Part shown: positions 1 through 7,847 of the stretch, piece after piece | How the letters are laid out: the number at the start of each line of letters is the position of its first letter | How positions within the stretch are numbered: position 1 is the first letter of the stretch | NCBI RefSeq assembly: GCF_001096185.1 | Contig: NZ_CRPU01000004.1 | Location: forward strand, 62,001 to 126,000 | Direction of reading: 5' to 3' | DNA: 64,000 nucleotides | Source: Streptococcus pneumoniae | GTDB lineage: Bacteria > Bacillota > Bacilli > Lactobacillales > Streptococcaceae | Translations under genes and position numbers: made by a program | Notes under the pieces: generated by a model | The model's database searches: none | What the model saw: the letters and a program-made list of their open reading frames with translations, nothing else | Told to the model about the DNA's origin: nothing

Positions 1-954
1 GATGAAATGTTGGAGGGGTTGTCATTCATGCATGATGACTTGGTTCAACGCTTAGATGGTTTTGATGTCATCGTTAGAAAGGCAGAAAAGACAGGAAAAG
101 TTGGTCTCATTTCAGGTGGAGGTTCAGGACATGAACCAAGTCATGCTGGATTTGTAGGAGATGGAATGTTGTCTGCTGCCATTTGTGGAGCAGTCTTCAC
201 TTCACCTACTCCGGACCAAATTTTAGAAGCCATCAAGGCGGCTGATGAAGGTGCTGGAGTTTTCATGGTCATCAAGAACTATTCTGGTGACATTATGAAC
301 TTTGAAATTGCACAAGAACTTGCTGAAATGGAAGGTATTGATGTAGCAAGTGTTGTGGTTGATGATGATATCGCTGTTGAAAATAGTCTCTATACCCAAG
401 GTCGTCGAGGTGTCGCAGGTACTATATTAGTCCATAAAATTTTGGGTGCTGCAGCTCGTTCTGGTAAATCATTATCTGAAATGAAGGACTTGGCCGATAA
501 ACTTGTCTTAGAAATTAAAACAATTGGGCTGGCCCTGTCTGGAGCAACCGTTCCTGAGGTTGGGAAACCAGGTTTTGTTCTAGAAGATGATGAATTTGAA
601 TACGGAGTTGGTATTCATGGTGAGCCAGGATATAAAAAAGAGAAAATGCAACCTTCAGCACAATTAGCTTCAGAATTAGTTGAAAAATTATCTGAAGGTT
701 TCCAACTTAAAGCTGGAGAACGCTATGGCCTTCTCATTAATGGTTTAGGAAGCACTCCTCTTATGGAGCAATATGTATTTGCAAATGATGTGGCAAAATT
801 ACTCCATGAAAAAGGTGTTGAGTTGGCATTTAAGAAAATTGGAAACTATATGACTTCAATCGATATGGCTGGCTTGTCATTAACATTGATTCGATTGGCA
901 GATGATGAATGGTTGGATGCTCTAAGTGCACCTGTTACTACACCAGCTTGGTAA
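1..954 (+). CDS. dhaK: Dihydroxyacetone kinase subunit DhaK (5' end outside window)
   Basis: Dha-binding subunit of the PTS-dependent dihydroxyacetone kinase, which converts dihydroxyacetone to its phosphate in the cytoplasm. The frame is open back to base 1 (codons D-E before the first Met at 7), and the family normally starts about a dozen residues earlier, so the true start lies upstream. Visible are the N-terminal GGGSGHEPSHAGFVGDGM block and the GIHGEPG motif, whose His (residue 204 counted from the Met at 7) covalently binds the substrate in this family. DhaL follows after 21 bases. A DhaQ-type coactivator paralogue is possible because DhaQ shares this fold, but the dhaK-dhaL-dhaM order favours the enzyme. 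Confidence 0.9.
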   Translation, partial: DEMLEGLSFMHDDLVQRLDGFDVIVRKAEKTGKVGLISGGGSGHEPSHAGFVGDGMLSAAICGAVFTSPTPDQILEAIKAADEGAGVFMVIKNYSGDIMNFEIAQELAEMEGIDVASVVVDDDIAVENSLYTQGRRGVAGTILVHKILGAAARSGKSLSEMKDLADKLVLEIKTIGLALSGATVPEVGKPGFVLEDDEFEYGVGIHGEPGYKKEKMQPSAQLASELVEKLSEGFQLKAGERYGLLINGLGSTPLMEQYVFANDVAKLLHEKGVELAFKKIGNYMTSIDMAGLSLTLIRLADDEWLDALSAPVTTPAW

Positions 955-975
955 GACTCAAGGAGGAAATGTCGC

Positions 976-1551
976 ATGAATGCTGAACAAGCTCTTGAAT
1001 GGATGAAGCTTTTTAATGAAAAGATTCAAGAACAGAAAGATTACCTTAGTGAGCTAGACACCCCTATAGGAGATGGAGATCACGGTGGAAATATGGCGCG
1101 TGGAATGGCTGCAGTTATGGAAAACTTAGAAGGAAAGCAATTTGAAACAAGCAGTGATGTGTTTAAACTTGTCTCAATGCAACTATTGAGTAAGGTAGGC
1201 GGTGCTTCTGGTCCCTTGTATGGCTCTGCTTTTATGGGCATGGCCAAGGCTGATTCTCATTCAAAATTAGAAGAAATCTTACAAAGTGGTCTGGATATGA
1301 TTGTCAAACGTGGGAAAGCAGAAGTTGGAGAAAAGACAATGGTTGATGTTTGGACTCCTGTTATTGCTGCCTTGTCTGCTGGCCAATTGACTCAAGAGGT
1401 TATTGATAAGGTAGTGAATGCTACCAAAGATTTACTTGCAACTAAAGGAAGGGCATCTTATGTAGGAGAACGTTCTCTTGGACATATTGATCCTGGATCA
1501 TTCTCATCAGGATTACTCTTTACTGCTCTTTTAGAAACTGGGGTGGTTTAA
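976..1551 (+). CDS. dhaL: Dihydroxyacetone kinase subunit DhaL (ADP-binding)
   Basis: A 191-residue all-helical nucleotide-binding subunit. In the PTS-type enzyme it keeps a tightly bound ADP that is rephosphorylated by DhaM and passes the phosphate to dihydroxyacetone on DhaK. The magnesium/ADP site is visible as DTPIGDGDHGGNM with Asp28, Asp33 and Asp35. Later GGASGPLYG and GRASYVGERSLGHIDPG blocks are typical of the family. An AGGAGG-like ribosome binding site precedes the ATG (aggaggaaatgtcgcATG). The stop codon shares one base with the dhaM start, indicating translational coupling. Confidence 0.93.
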   Translation: MNAEQALEWMKLFNEKIQEQKDYLSELDTPIGDGDHGGNMARGMAAVMENLEGKQFETSSDVFKLVSMQLLSKVGGASGPLYGSAFMGMAKADSHSKLEEILQSGLDMIVKRGKAEVGEKTMVDVWTPVIAALSAGQLTQEVIDKVVNATKDLLATKGRASYVGERSLGHIDPGSFSSGLLFTALLETGVV

Positions 1552-1925
1552 TGGGAAGTATTGGTCTTATTATCGTTTCACATTCCAAACACATTGCACA
1601 AGGTGTCGTTGAACTGATTAGTGAAGTAGCTAAAGATGTTCCGATTACTTATGTAGGAGGAACCGAAGATGGAGGAATTGGAACGAGTTTTGATCAAGTA
1701 GATAGGGTTGTTTCCGAAAATCCAGCAGATACTTTATTAGCTTTTTTTGACCTAGGTTCTGCTAAAATGAACTTAGAAATGGCGTCTGATTTCAGTGATA
1801 AAAGTATCATCATCAATAGGGTTCCAATTGTAGAAGGTGCCTATACTGCAGCAGCTCTTCTTCAGGCTGGTGCAGAACTATCAGCGATTCAAACACAGTT
1901 GTCGGAGCTTGAAATCAATAAATAA
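1551..1925 (+). CDS. dhaM: PTS-dependent dihydroxyacetone kinase phosphotransferase DhaM
   Basis: A 124-residue single-domain DhaM (EIIA-mannose-like fold). It takes phosphate from HPr and rephosphorylates ADP on DhaL. The phosphorylated His is His11 in GLIIVSHSKHIAQG. Unlike the enterobacterial form, no HPr or EI domains are fused, so the general PTS proteins must supply the phosphate, as is usual in Gram-positives. Its ATG overlaps the dhaL stop by one base. No glpF or other gene follows within 550 bases. Confidence 0.9.
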   Translation: MGSIGLIIVSHSKHIAQGVVELISEVAKDVPITYVGGTEDGGIGTSFDQVDRVVSENPADTLLAFFDLGSAKMNLEMASDFSDKSIIINRVPIVEGAYTAAALLQAGAELSAIQTQLSELEINK

Positions 1926-2482
1926 GGAATCTTCCTATCATTCCGTCTATAGGTGAGTTATTGATTATCTCTACTATCAATTTTCAGTAAATATTTTCAA
2001 AATCAGAAAGGGATTGTTTTATGCAGTTCCTTTTTATTTTAACAGGAGTAAAGCTAGAGTGTTTCTAAATTGTGAATCATTCAAAACTGATTGTGATGGG
2101 ACTATTCTAGCATTAGAATTCTTCAAAAATTAACATTTAAGGCAATCAATGGCTTAGAATAGTGCGAAAACATTTAGTTTATAGGAATTCTAGGTTTAGA
2201 ATCACATGGATATTTATGAAGTTAGGGTGTTCGATAGATAGAATTGTTCTATTCTGAAAGATTTGGGCTAACAATCTTCTAGAGTAGTAGTTTGCCAATG
2301 AGTTTTGTTGAAAGATTCCTTGTTTTATGGTAGTCTAAAGTAAAAGAAAGCCTTATCATTATATTTTCATTTGTTAACAATGTATTTCGACTTTATCTAA
2401 TGTAGAAGAAAGAAATATCACGAAACGTTTATGACTTGTTGGAAAGAGAATGTGAACTAAAAATAGATTTAGGAGTAGGTAG
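1926..2482. other. Gene-free stretch after dhaM
   Basis: About 560 AT-rich bases without a convincing open frame on either strand. Besides the weak hairpin near 2006 it holds a promoter-like pair, TTGAAA (2308-2313) and TAGTCT (2331-2336) with a 17-base spacer, which could serve the membrane protein gene at 2483. I see no recognisable repeat or tRNA. Confidence 0.5.
2006..2040 (+). terminator. Possible terminator of the dha operon
   Basis: A weak hairpin with AAAGG (2007-2011) pairing to CCTTT (2029-2033), extended by TTG/CAG, and followed by a T-rich tract. It lies 80 bases after dhaM. Confidence 0.4.
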
Positions 2483-3214
2483 ATGAGTAGTTTAGAGTCA
2501 ATTCGTAAAGCGCATATCATCGTGTGGGGTGCCTATCTATTTTTATCATTAAGGGCGCCGCTAATTAGCAGCACAGAGTATTTCTTGCTTATTTTTTTAG
2601 CGTTTCTCTATTCGATAGTATCGCTCCCTATATATTCAGTGAAAAATAAAATAGTATCTATCTGTCTAGCCATAAATTCGATTCTGTTAATGAGTTTCCC
2701 GATTTTAATCAATAAATATTTCCCAGGAAAGGTTTCTACTTATATCGTATTAATCAGTATTTTTATCCTGGAGTTCTTAATCTTTAATATAATTGGTAAA
2801 GATTTTGATACTAGATTAGCTAGCGAGTATAGGAAAATCAGTCAGTTTAAAAGTAAGATGTCTCAATCTCCTTGGATAAAATATTTAGAGATTTCTAGTT
2901 TTATATTAACTATATTTCCATTTATTCTTCATGGTACAGTTGCTAATCGTGTATTGGCTCTTATCTTTTTGATAAAAATGTGTGTAGATACTACGATAAA
3001 GGTTCTATTAAACAGAATTTTTAAGACAAGTAAGGTAATGAAAAGGAGGATATTTTCTCTTTTTGTACTAGATTTGATTGTCTATATATTTTTAGGCTAT
3101 GTTTTAGCAATGCAAAAAGATGGATACCTATTTTCAATTCTACTAATTTTTTCTAATTTTTCACTTCCCTTTATCAGAGAAAAAGAGTATGAATTATTTA
3201 AAAATAAGAAGTGA
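2483..3214 (+). CDS. Hypothetical multi-pass membrane protein
   Basis: A 243-residue hydrophobic protein that I do not recognise. About seven hydrophobic segments can be seen: near residues 10-30, 33-50, 55-75, 82-102, 135-155, 185-207 and 213-230. A charged loop lies between residues 105 and 130 and the C-terminus is basic (ELFKNKK). A weak ribosome binding site (aggagtaggtag) precedes the ATG. It heads a cluster of small membrane proteins and a broken double-glycine peptide gene, so an immunity or peptide-processing role is conceivable, but no CPBP-type protease motif (EExxxR) is present. Base composition is AT-rich compared with the genes to its right. Confidence 0.65.
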   Translation: MSSLESIRKAHIIVWGAYLFLSLRAPLISSTEYFLLIFLAFLYSIVSLPIYSVKNKIVSICLAINSILLMSFPILINKYFPGKVSTYIVLISIFILEFLIFNIIGKDFDTRLASEYRKISQFKSKMSQSPWIKYLEISSFILTIFPFILHGTVANRVLALIFLIKMCVDTTIKVLLNRIFKTSKVMKRRIFSLFVLDLIVYIFLGYVLAMQKDGYLFSILLIFSNFSLPFIREKEYELFKNKK

Positions 3215-3363
3215 GATAGATATGGTTAAATCTTAGTTCTCTTTAAAATCAAATCAGGTAGAGAAAGGATATCTTATCTAGGTAACAAAGTGCTTTAAAC
3301 GCAGTCGACGATTTCTTATTAGAGAACTATCCTAACCATGCAACGTTAAAGAGAAGAAATCTT

Positions 3364-3502
3364 ATGAAACTCGTATCACCAAATAATTATGTTGCTATTG
3401 AGTAAGAAGAGATGAGGTGTCTTGATGGGGGGGGATTATCTCTACATAAAGACGGGGAATGTTACAGTAAACGTAGCCCTTGCTTATTTTATGGGGAATT
3501 AA
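3364..3502 (+). pseudogene. Broken double-glycine (bacteriocin-like) peptide gene
   Basis: The ATG at 3364 follows an AGAGAAG ribosome binding site and gives MKLVSPNNYVAIE, then TAA. The same frame continues EEMRCLDGGG, which looks like the end of a double-glycine leader. The run of eight G at 3427-3434 then shifts the frame. With one G fewer, translation would continue after LDGG as DYLYIKTGNVTVNVALAYFM-GN and stop at 3502, a core of about 22 residues. Two lesions, a stop in the leader and a poly-G frameshift, argue for a dead gene. The class of the ancestral peptide is inferred from the leader pattern only. Confidence 0.45.
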
Positions 3503-3504
3503 AT

Positions 3505-3684
3505 ATGTTTAAACTAAGTGATAAAGTTAGACTAATATTTGCTCTTTTAGGAGTAAGTTCCATATTGGTTAGTATGTATCTTATACCTTTTATTAAAACT
3601 GAGAATAAATTTTGAGAAATACTTTTATTTATATTAGGTGTATTGCTAATTGGAATTGCGTTACTAAATCCCCTAAAAAATTAA
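3505..3684 (+). pseudogene. Small two-helix membrane protein interrupted by a stop codon
   Basis: The ATG at 3505 starts a 36-residue frame with one hydrophobic helix (LIFALLGVSSILVSMYLIPF) ending at TGA 3613-3615. The same frame stays open to TAA at 3682-3684 and encodes a second helix (EILLFILGVLLIGIALLNPL). A single change of TGA to TGG would restore a 59-residue two-helix protein. It lies directly behind the broken double-glycine peptide, the usual place for a bacteriocin immunity gene, but that function is inference. Confidence 0.45.
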
Positions 3685-3795
3685 ATTTTAGAATAGTATT
3701 AGTGAGTAGGTAATCATTTATTGATTGGATTTTTAATGCTATTGATGAATGGGATGGAAAAAGTGACAATAAATTAAGAACAGGGTGATAGTATT

Positions 3796-4008
3796 ATGAT
3801 GGTTATTTTAATTTTGATGGTTGTGGTGTTTCTGTATTATGTAATTACAGAGTATTTTCAGAATAGTTATATTGACTGTATACTATTTCTAACATTGCTA
3901 ATTTCTCATTTGATATGGGATTACTATTTTTTGCCCATTGAAGTTTTAGTGGCATTAAGTGGAGTAAATTTGCTGTCAAGATTTTTCAAAAAAAAGAGAA
4001 GCCAATAG
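3796..4008 (+). CDS. Small hypothetical membrane protein
   Basis: A 70-residue protein with two hydrophobic segments (about residues 2-20 and 25-50) and a basic C-terminus (FFKKKRSQ). The upstream gggtgatagtatt is only a weak ribosome binding site, and the second Met (3799) is an alternative start. It is not recognised. Two-helix proteins with a basic tail beside peptide genes are often immunity proteins. It is followed after 21 bases by another small membrane protein. Confidence 0.45.
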   Translation: MMVILILMVVVFLYYVITEYFQNSYIDCILFLTLLISHLIWDYYFLPIEVLVALSGVNLLSRFFKKKRSQ

Positions 4009-4029
4009 ATTTGCTAGTGGATTATTAAG

Positions 4030-4275
4030 ATGAAAGGTAAAATTGGAATATTTAAAATGAAACATTTTTTTGCAGGAATTGGTGAGATAAGATTTAGTAA
4101 TTATCTATTGTCTCTATGTGTAGGACTAGCCCCTCTTTTTCATATCTATGTAATAGGCTCTGAAATGAATTTTGTGAAGATAGTGTTATCTATTTTGGGA
4201 ATTATATTTGTTTGTATTTTAACTATTGCTCGAATTTATAGAAGATTTTTCTATAATAAAAATAAACTTGACTAG
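4030..4275 (+). CDS. Small hypothetical membrane protein
   Basis: An 81-residue protein with two hydrophobic segments (about 24-43 and 49-68) and a basic C-terminus (RIYRRFFYNKNKLD). The most likely start is the ATG at 4030, with a Met at residue 10 as alternative. No strong Shine-Dalgarno is visible. It is unrecognised. It ends the low-GC accessory patch that separates the dha operon from the housekeeping genes. Confidence 0.45.
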   Translation: MKGKIGIFKMKHFFAGIGEIRFSNYLLSLCVGLAPLFHIYVIGSEMNFVKIVLSILGIIFVCILTIARIYRRFFYNKNKLD

Positions 4276-4298
4276 AATAGTATGGATTAGTTATTCAA

Positions 4299-4326
4299 TT
4301 GGAACGATTATTCTTTGTGATACTAT
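4299..4326 (+). promoter_or_regulatory. Possible promoter of the HAD phosphatase gene
   Basis: TTGGAA (4299-4304) and TACTAT (4321-4326) with a 16-base spacer, 75 bases before the TTG start at 4401. Sequence match only. Confidence 0.35.
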
Positions 4327-4400
4327 ACCACTTTTAAGTTTTTACATTAAACAGCTGGCTGAAGTGACAGTTGTTTATCTTAGAAAGGAAAACTCTCAAA

Positions 4401-5093
4401 TTGTCCTACAAATTTCTACTTTTCGACCTTGACCACACTCTTCTTGATTTTGATGCTGCTGAGGATGTGGCTTTGACGCAACTTCTAAAAGAAGAAGGTG
4501 TTGCAGATATTCAGGCCTATAAAGACTATTACGTTCCTATGAACAAATCTCTCTGGAAGGACTTGGAGCAAAAGAAAATCAGTAAACAAGAGCTGGTTAA
4601 CACGCGCTTTTCTAGTTTGTTTTCTCATTTTGGACAGGAAAAAGACGGTAGTTTTCTAGCCCAGCGTTACCAATTTTACCTCGCCCAACAGGGACAAACT
4701 CTTTCAGGCGCTCATGAACTCTTGGACAGCCTCATCGAGCGAGATTTTGACTTGTATGCTGCGACAAATGGTATTACTGCCATTCAGACAGGGCGCTTGG
4801 CTCAATCTGGTCTGGCTCCCTATTTCAATCAAGTCTTTATCTCTGAACAGCTACAAACACAAAAGCCTGATGCTCTCTTTTATGAAAAAATTGGTCAACA
4901 GATTACAGGCTTTAGCAAAGAAGAGACGTTGATGATTGGAGATTCTCTAACCGCCGACATTCAAGGTGGCAATAATGCGGGTATTGACACTATCTGGTAC
5001 AATCCTCATCACCTCGAAAATCCCACAAAAGCCCAGCCAACCTACGAAGTCTATTCTTACCAAGACTTGCTGGATTGTTTAGATAAACTGTAA
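4401..5093 (+). CDS. HAD-superfamily hydrolase, YjjG-like nucleotidase
   Basis: A cytoplasmic phosphatase of the haloacid dehalogenase superfamily, most like the YjjG noncanonical pyrimidine nucleotidases. I start it at TTG 4401 (230 residues, N-terminus MSYKFLLFDLDHTLLDFD) because AAAGGA at 4384-4389 is well spaced and the family begins this way; a longer reading from TTG 4371 lacks a ribosome binding site. Motif I is FDLDHT (nucleophile Asp9, acid Asp11), motif II lies in AATNG, the conserved Lys in QKPD and the motif III acids in IGDSLTADI. An alpha-helical cap fills residues 20-90. It precedes ung and ends in a hairpin terminator. Confidence 0.85.
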   Translation: MSYKFLLFDLDHTLLDFDAAEDVALTQLLKEEGVADIQAYKDYYVPMNKSLWKDLEQKKISKQELVNTRFSSLFSHFGQEKDGSFLAQRYQFYLAQQGQTLSGAHELLDSLIERDFDLYAATNGITAIQTGRLAQSGLAPYFNQVFISEQLQTQKPDALFYEKIGQQITGFSKEETLMIGDSLTADIQGGNNAGIDTIWYNPHHLENPTKAQPTYEVYSYQDLLDCLDKL

Positions 5094-5118
5094 AAAGTGG
5101 TTTCCATAGCCACTTTTT
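5092..5118 (+). terminator. Terminator between the HAD gene and ung
   Basis: A perfect 9-base stem AAAAAGTGG (5092-5100) / CCACTTTTT (5110-5118) with a 9-base loop, starting in the stop codon of the HAD gene. A-rich and T-rich flanks make it potentially bidirectional. Confidence 0.7.
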
Positions 5119-5126
5119 GCTATAAT
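5118..5126 (+). promoter_or_regulatory. Promoter of ung-mutX-pyrC
   Basis: An extended -10 TGC-TATAAT (TATAAT 5121-5126) directly after the terminator stem. The -35 region is poor, as is common with extended -10 promoters. A transcript would begin about 20 bases before the ung Shine-Dalgarno. Confidence 0.6.
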
Positions 5127-5154
5127 AGAGGCAGTAAAAACGAAGGAGTCGGCT

Positions 5155-5808
5155 ATGGAACACTCGTCTTGGCATGATTTGATAAAGGAACAATTACCTG
5201 AAGGTTATTTTGGGAAAATCAATCAGTTTATGGAGCAGGTCTATGCTCAGGGGACTATTTATCCACCCAAGGAAAAGGTTTTTCAGGCTCTCTTGACAAC
5301 ACCACTTGAAGAAGTTAAGGTGGTGATTCTAGGGCAAGATCCCTATCACGGGCCAGGTCAAGCGCAGGGCTTGAGTTTTTCTGTACCTGACTCTATCCCA
5401 GCTCCGCCATCCTTGCAAAATATCTTGAAAGAATTGTCAGATGATCTTGGTGTTAAGAAATCCCATGATTTGACAGTTTGGGCTGAGCAAGGAGTCTTGC
5501 TTCTTAATGCTTGTTTGACGGTTCCTGCTGGACAGGCCAATGGTCATGCTGGTCAGATATGGGAGCCTTTTACTGATGCTGTGATTCAGGTGGTCAATCA
5601 ACTAGATAGACCAGTCGTTTTTGTACTCTGGGGAGCTTATGCACGCAAGAAGAAGGCCTTGGTTACCAATCCTCATCACTTGATTATCGAATCAGCCCAT
5701 CCCAGTCCGTTATCTGTTTACAGAGGATTTTGGGGTTCCAAGCCTTTTTCCAAGGCAAATACATTCTTAAAAGAGACAGGACAAGAGCCAATCGATTGGC
5801 TTAGATAA
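5155..5808 (+). CDS. ung: Uracil-DNA glycosylase
   Basis: A 217-residue family-1 uracil-DNA glycosylase that removes uracil from DNA and starts base excision repair. Motif A GQDPYHG carries the catalytic Asp62, and the DNA-intercalating loop HPSPLS carries His182. LLLNACLTV and VFVLWGAYA are further family signatures. The start has a clear Shine-Dalgarno (AAGGAG). The gene is 9 bases upstream of mutX with shared transcription, pairing two enzymes that act against damaged or misincorporated bases. Confidence 0.97.
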   Translation: MEHSSWHDLIKEQLPEGYFGKINQFMEQVYAQGTIYPPKEKVFQALLTTPLEEVKVVILGQDPYHGPGQAQGLSFSVPDSIPAPPSLQNILKELSDDLGVKKSHDLTVWAEQGVLLLNACLTVPAGQANGHAGQIWEPFTDAVIQVVNQLDRPVVFVLWGAYARKKKALVTNPHHLIIESAHPSPLSVYRGFWGSKPFSKANTFLKETGQEPIDWLR

Positions 5809-5817
5809 GGAGAAAAT

Positions 5818-6282
5818 ATGCCTCAGTTAGCGACGATTTGCTACATTGATAACGGGAAAGAACTGCTTATGCTCCACCGCAATAAGAAACCCAATGATGT
5901 TCATGAAGGAAAATGGATTGGTGTGGGTGGTAAGCTAGAGCGAGGAGAGACGCCTCAGGAATGCGCGACGCGTGAAATCCTTGAGGAAACAGGGCTCAAA
6001 GCCAAGCCAGTTCTAAAAGGTGTTATCACTTTTCCTGAATTTACGCCAGATTTAGACTGGTACACCTATGTTTTTAAAGTGACGGAGTTCGAGGGTGACT
6101 TGATTGATTGCAACGAGGGAACGCTAGAATGGGTTCCCTATGATGAGGTTTTGAGCAAGCCGACTTGGGAAGGTGACCATACCTTTGTTGGGTGGCTTTT
6201 AGAAGATAAACCCTTCTTTTCAGCCAAGTTTGTTTATGATGGGGATAAATTGTTGGATACTCAAGTTGATTTCTATGAATAA
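5818..6282 (+). CDS. mutX: NUDIX hydrolase, 8-oxo-dGTP diphosphatase type
   Basis: A 154-residue NUDIX protein of the streptococcal MutX type. It hydrolyses oxidised dGTP to the monophosphate and prevents A:T to C:G transversions. The Nudix box spans residues 37-60, beginning GGKLERGET and ending REILEETGL, with all metal-binding Glu in place. The Shine-Dalgarno is AAGGAG, 9 bases after ung. Exact substrate preference cannot be read from sequence. Confidence 0.88.
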   Translation: MPQLATICYIDNGKELLMLHRNKKPNDVHEGKWIGVGGKLERGETPQECATREILEETGLKAKPVLKGVITFPEFTPDLDWYTYVFKVTEFEGDLIDCNEGTLEWVPYDEVLSKPTWEGDHTFVGWLLEDKPFFSAKFVYDGDKLLDTQVDFYE

Positions 6283-6294
6283 AGGAGAAAGAAG

Positions 6295-7563
6295 ATGCTA
6301 CTAATCAAAAATGGTCGTGTAATGGATCCCAAGTCTGGTTTGGATCAAGTGTGTGATGTCTTAGTTCAAGATGGGAAAATTATCAACATTGCGCCTGAGA
6401 TTAAAGAAGAAGGAGCAGAGATAATTGATGCTACTGGTCTTGTAGTTGCTCCTGGCTTGGTCGATATTCATGTTCATTTCCGTGAACCGGGACAAACTTA
6501 TAAAGAAGATATTCATACGGGTGCCCTAGCAGCCGCTGCAGGTGGTTTTACAACGGTTGTCATGATGGCTAATACTAGTCCAACCATTTCAGACGTGGAG
6601 ACTTTGCAAGAAGTTCTCCAGTCAGCTGCCAAAGAGAAGATTAATGTTAAGACGGTTGCGACCATTACGAAGAACTTTAATGGACAAGATTTGACTGACT
6701 TTAAGGCACTTTTAGAAGCTGGAGCAGTTGGTTTTTCTGATGACGGTATTCCACTTGAAAGCAGTAAAGTTGTCAAGGAAGCCATGGAAGAAGCTAAGAA
6801 ACTTAATACCTTTATCAGTCTTCATGAGGAAGATCCAGGTCTGAATGGTATTCTTGGGTTTAACGAAAATATTGCTAAAGAACATTTCCATATCTGCGGT
6901 GCGACTGGGGTAGCTGAGTATGCTATGATGGCGCGTGATGTCATGATTGCCTATGCAACCAAGGCTCATGTTCACATCCAGCACTTGTCTAAGGAAGAAA
7001 GTGTTAAAGTAGTGGAGTTTGCTCAAGGGCTAGGTGCGCAAGTAACAGCAGAAGTAGCGCCACAGCATTTCTCCAAGACAGAAGCACTTCTCTTGACTCA
7101 AGGTAGCAACGCTAAGATGAATCCTCCACTTCGTTTGGAATCAGATCGTCGTGCTGTTATCGAAGGTCTTAAATCAGGCGTCATCACAGTTATCGCGACA
7201 GACCACGCGCCTCATCATGCCGATGAAAAAAATGTTGAGGATATTACCAAGGCACCATCTGGTATGACTGGCTTAGAAACATCCCTGTCTCTCGGCTTGA
7301 CCTATTTGGTAGAAGCTGGTGAGTTAAGCTTGATGGAATTACTTGAAAAAATGACATACAACCCAGCCAAGCTTTACAACTTTGAAGCAGGTTATTTGGC
7401 TGAGAATGGTCCAGCGGACATCACTATTTTTGATGCTAAGGCTGACCGCCTTGTGGACTCCCATTTTGCTTCAAAAGCGACTAATTCCCCCTTTATCGGT
7501 GAAACCTTAAAAGGGCAGGTTAAATATACCATCTGTAAGGGACAAGTCGTCTATCAAGCTTGA
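6295..7563 (+). CDS. pyrC: Dihydroorotase
   Basis: A 422-residue class I dihydroorotase, the third step of de novo pyrimidine synthesis (carbamoyl-aspartate to dihydroorotate). Metal-binding [10 protein letters not shown] carries His59 and His61, and TDHAPH carries the catalytic Asp303. The C-terminal strand [14 protein letters not shown] belongs to the composite beta domain. It is 12 bases downstream of mutX, apart from the other pyr genes, as in many streptococci. I see no PyrR-type attenuator in front of it. Confidence 0.96.
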   Translation: MLLIKNGRVMDPKSGLDQVCDVLVQDGKIINIAPEIKEEGAEIIDATGLVVAPGLVDIHVHFREPGQTYKEDIHTGALAAAAGGFTTVVMMANTSPTISDVETLQEVLQSAAKEKINVKTVATITKNFNGQDLTDFKALLEAGAVGFSDDGIPLESSKVVKEAMEEAKKLNTFISLHEEDPGLNGILGFNENIAKEHFHICGATGVAEYAMMARDVMIAYATKAHVHIQHLSKEESVKVVEFAQGLGAQVTAEVAPQHFSKTEALLLTQGSNAKMNPPLRLESDRRAVIEGLKSGVITVIATDHAPHHADEKNVEDITKAPSGMTGLETSLSLGLTYLVEAGELSLMELLEKMTYNPAKLYNFEAGYLAENGPADITIFDAKADRLVDSHFASKATNSPFIGETLKGQVKYTICKGQVVYQA

Positions 7564-7576
7564 TAGGAGTTGGCAT

Positions 7577-7837
7577 ATGAATTATTTTCGAAAACGTAGG
7601 GAGAGAAAAGCAAAATCTAATAGCGGAATTTACTGTCCCGCATCTAATCGTTCTAAAATTCAATATGAAACTAAAGAAAAAGCTGACCATGCGGTTCAAT
7701 ATGATAATGGAGGTTTAGTTAGAAGCTATTATTGTCGTACATGTGCGTGTTGGCATACTACTTCAAAATCTAATAACCCTCCGCTAAGTTTGAAAAACTA
7801 TGGTCTGAAACTCTTTGGTTTAGATAAATCAGAATAG
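7577..7837 (+). CDS. Small Cys-containing hypothetical protein
   Basis: An 86-residue basic protein behind pyrC with a clear Shine-Dalgarno (TAGGAG). It has Cys20 and a cluster Cys53-x2-Cys56-x-Cys58-x-His60 in YYCRTCACWHTTS, suggesting a small zinc-binding fold. The N-terminal stretch (RKRRERKAK) is strongly basic, so nucleic-acid binding is possible. I do not recognise the family. It is the fourth gene of the ung-mutX-pyrC run and is followed 10 bases later by the MATE exporter. Confidence 0.75.
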   Translation: MNYFRKRRERKAKSNSGIYCPASNRSKIQYETKEKADHAVQYDNGGLVRSYYCRTCACWHTTSKSNNPPLSLKNYGLKLFGLDKSE

Positions 7838-7847
7838 AAAGAGAAGT

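Noticed and set aside
4226-4432. 68-codon frame overlapping the HAD gene start
   Set aside because: It overlaps two better supported genes and has no start signals.
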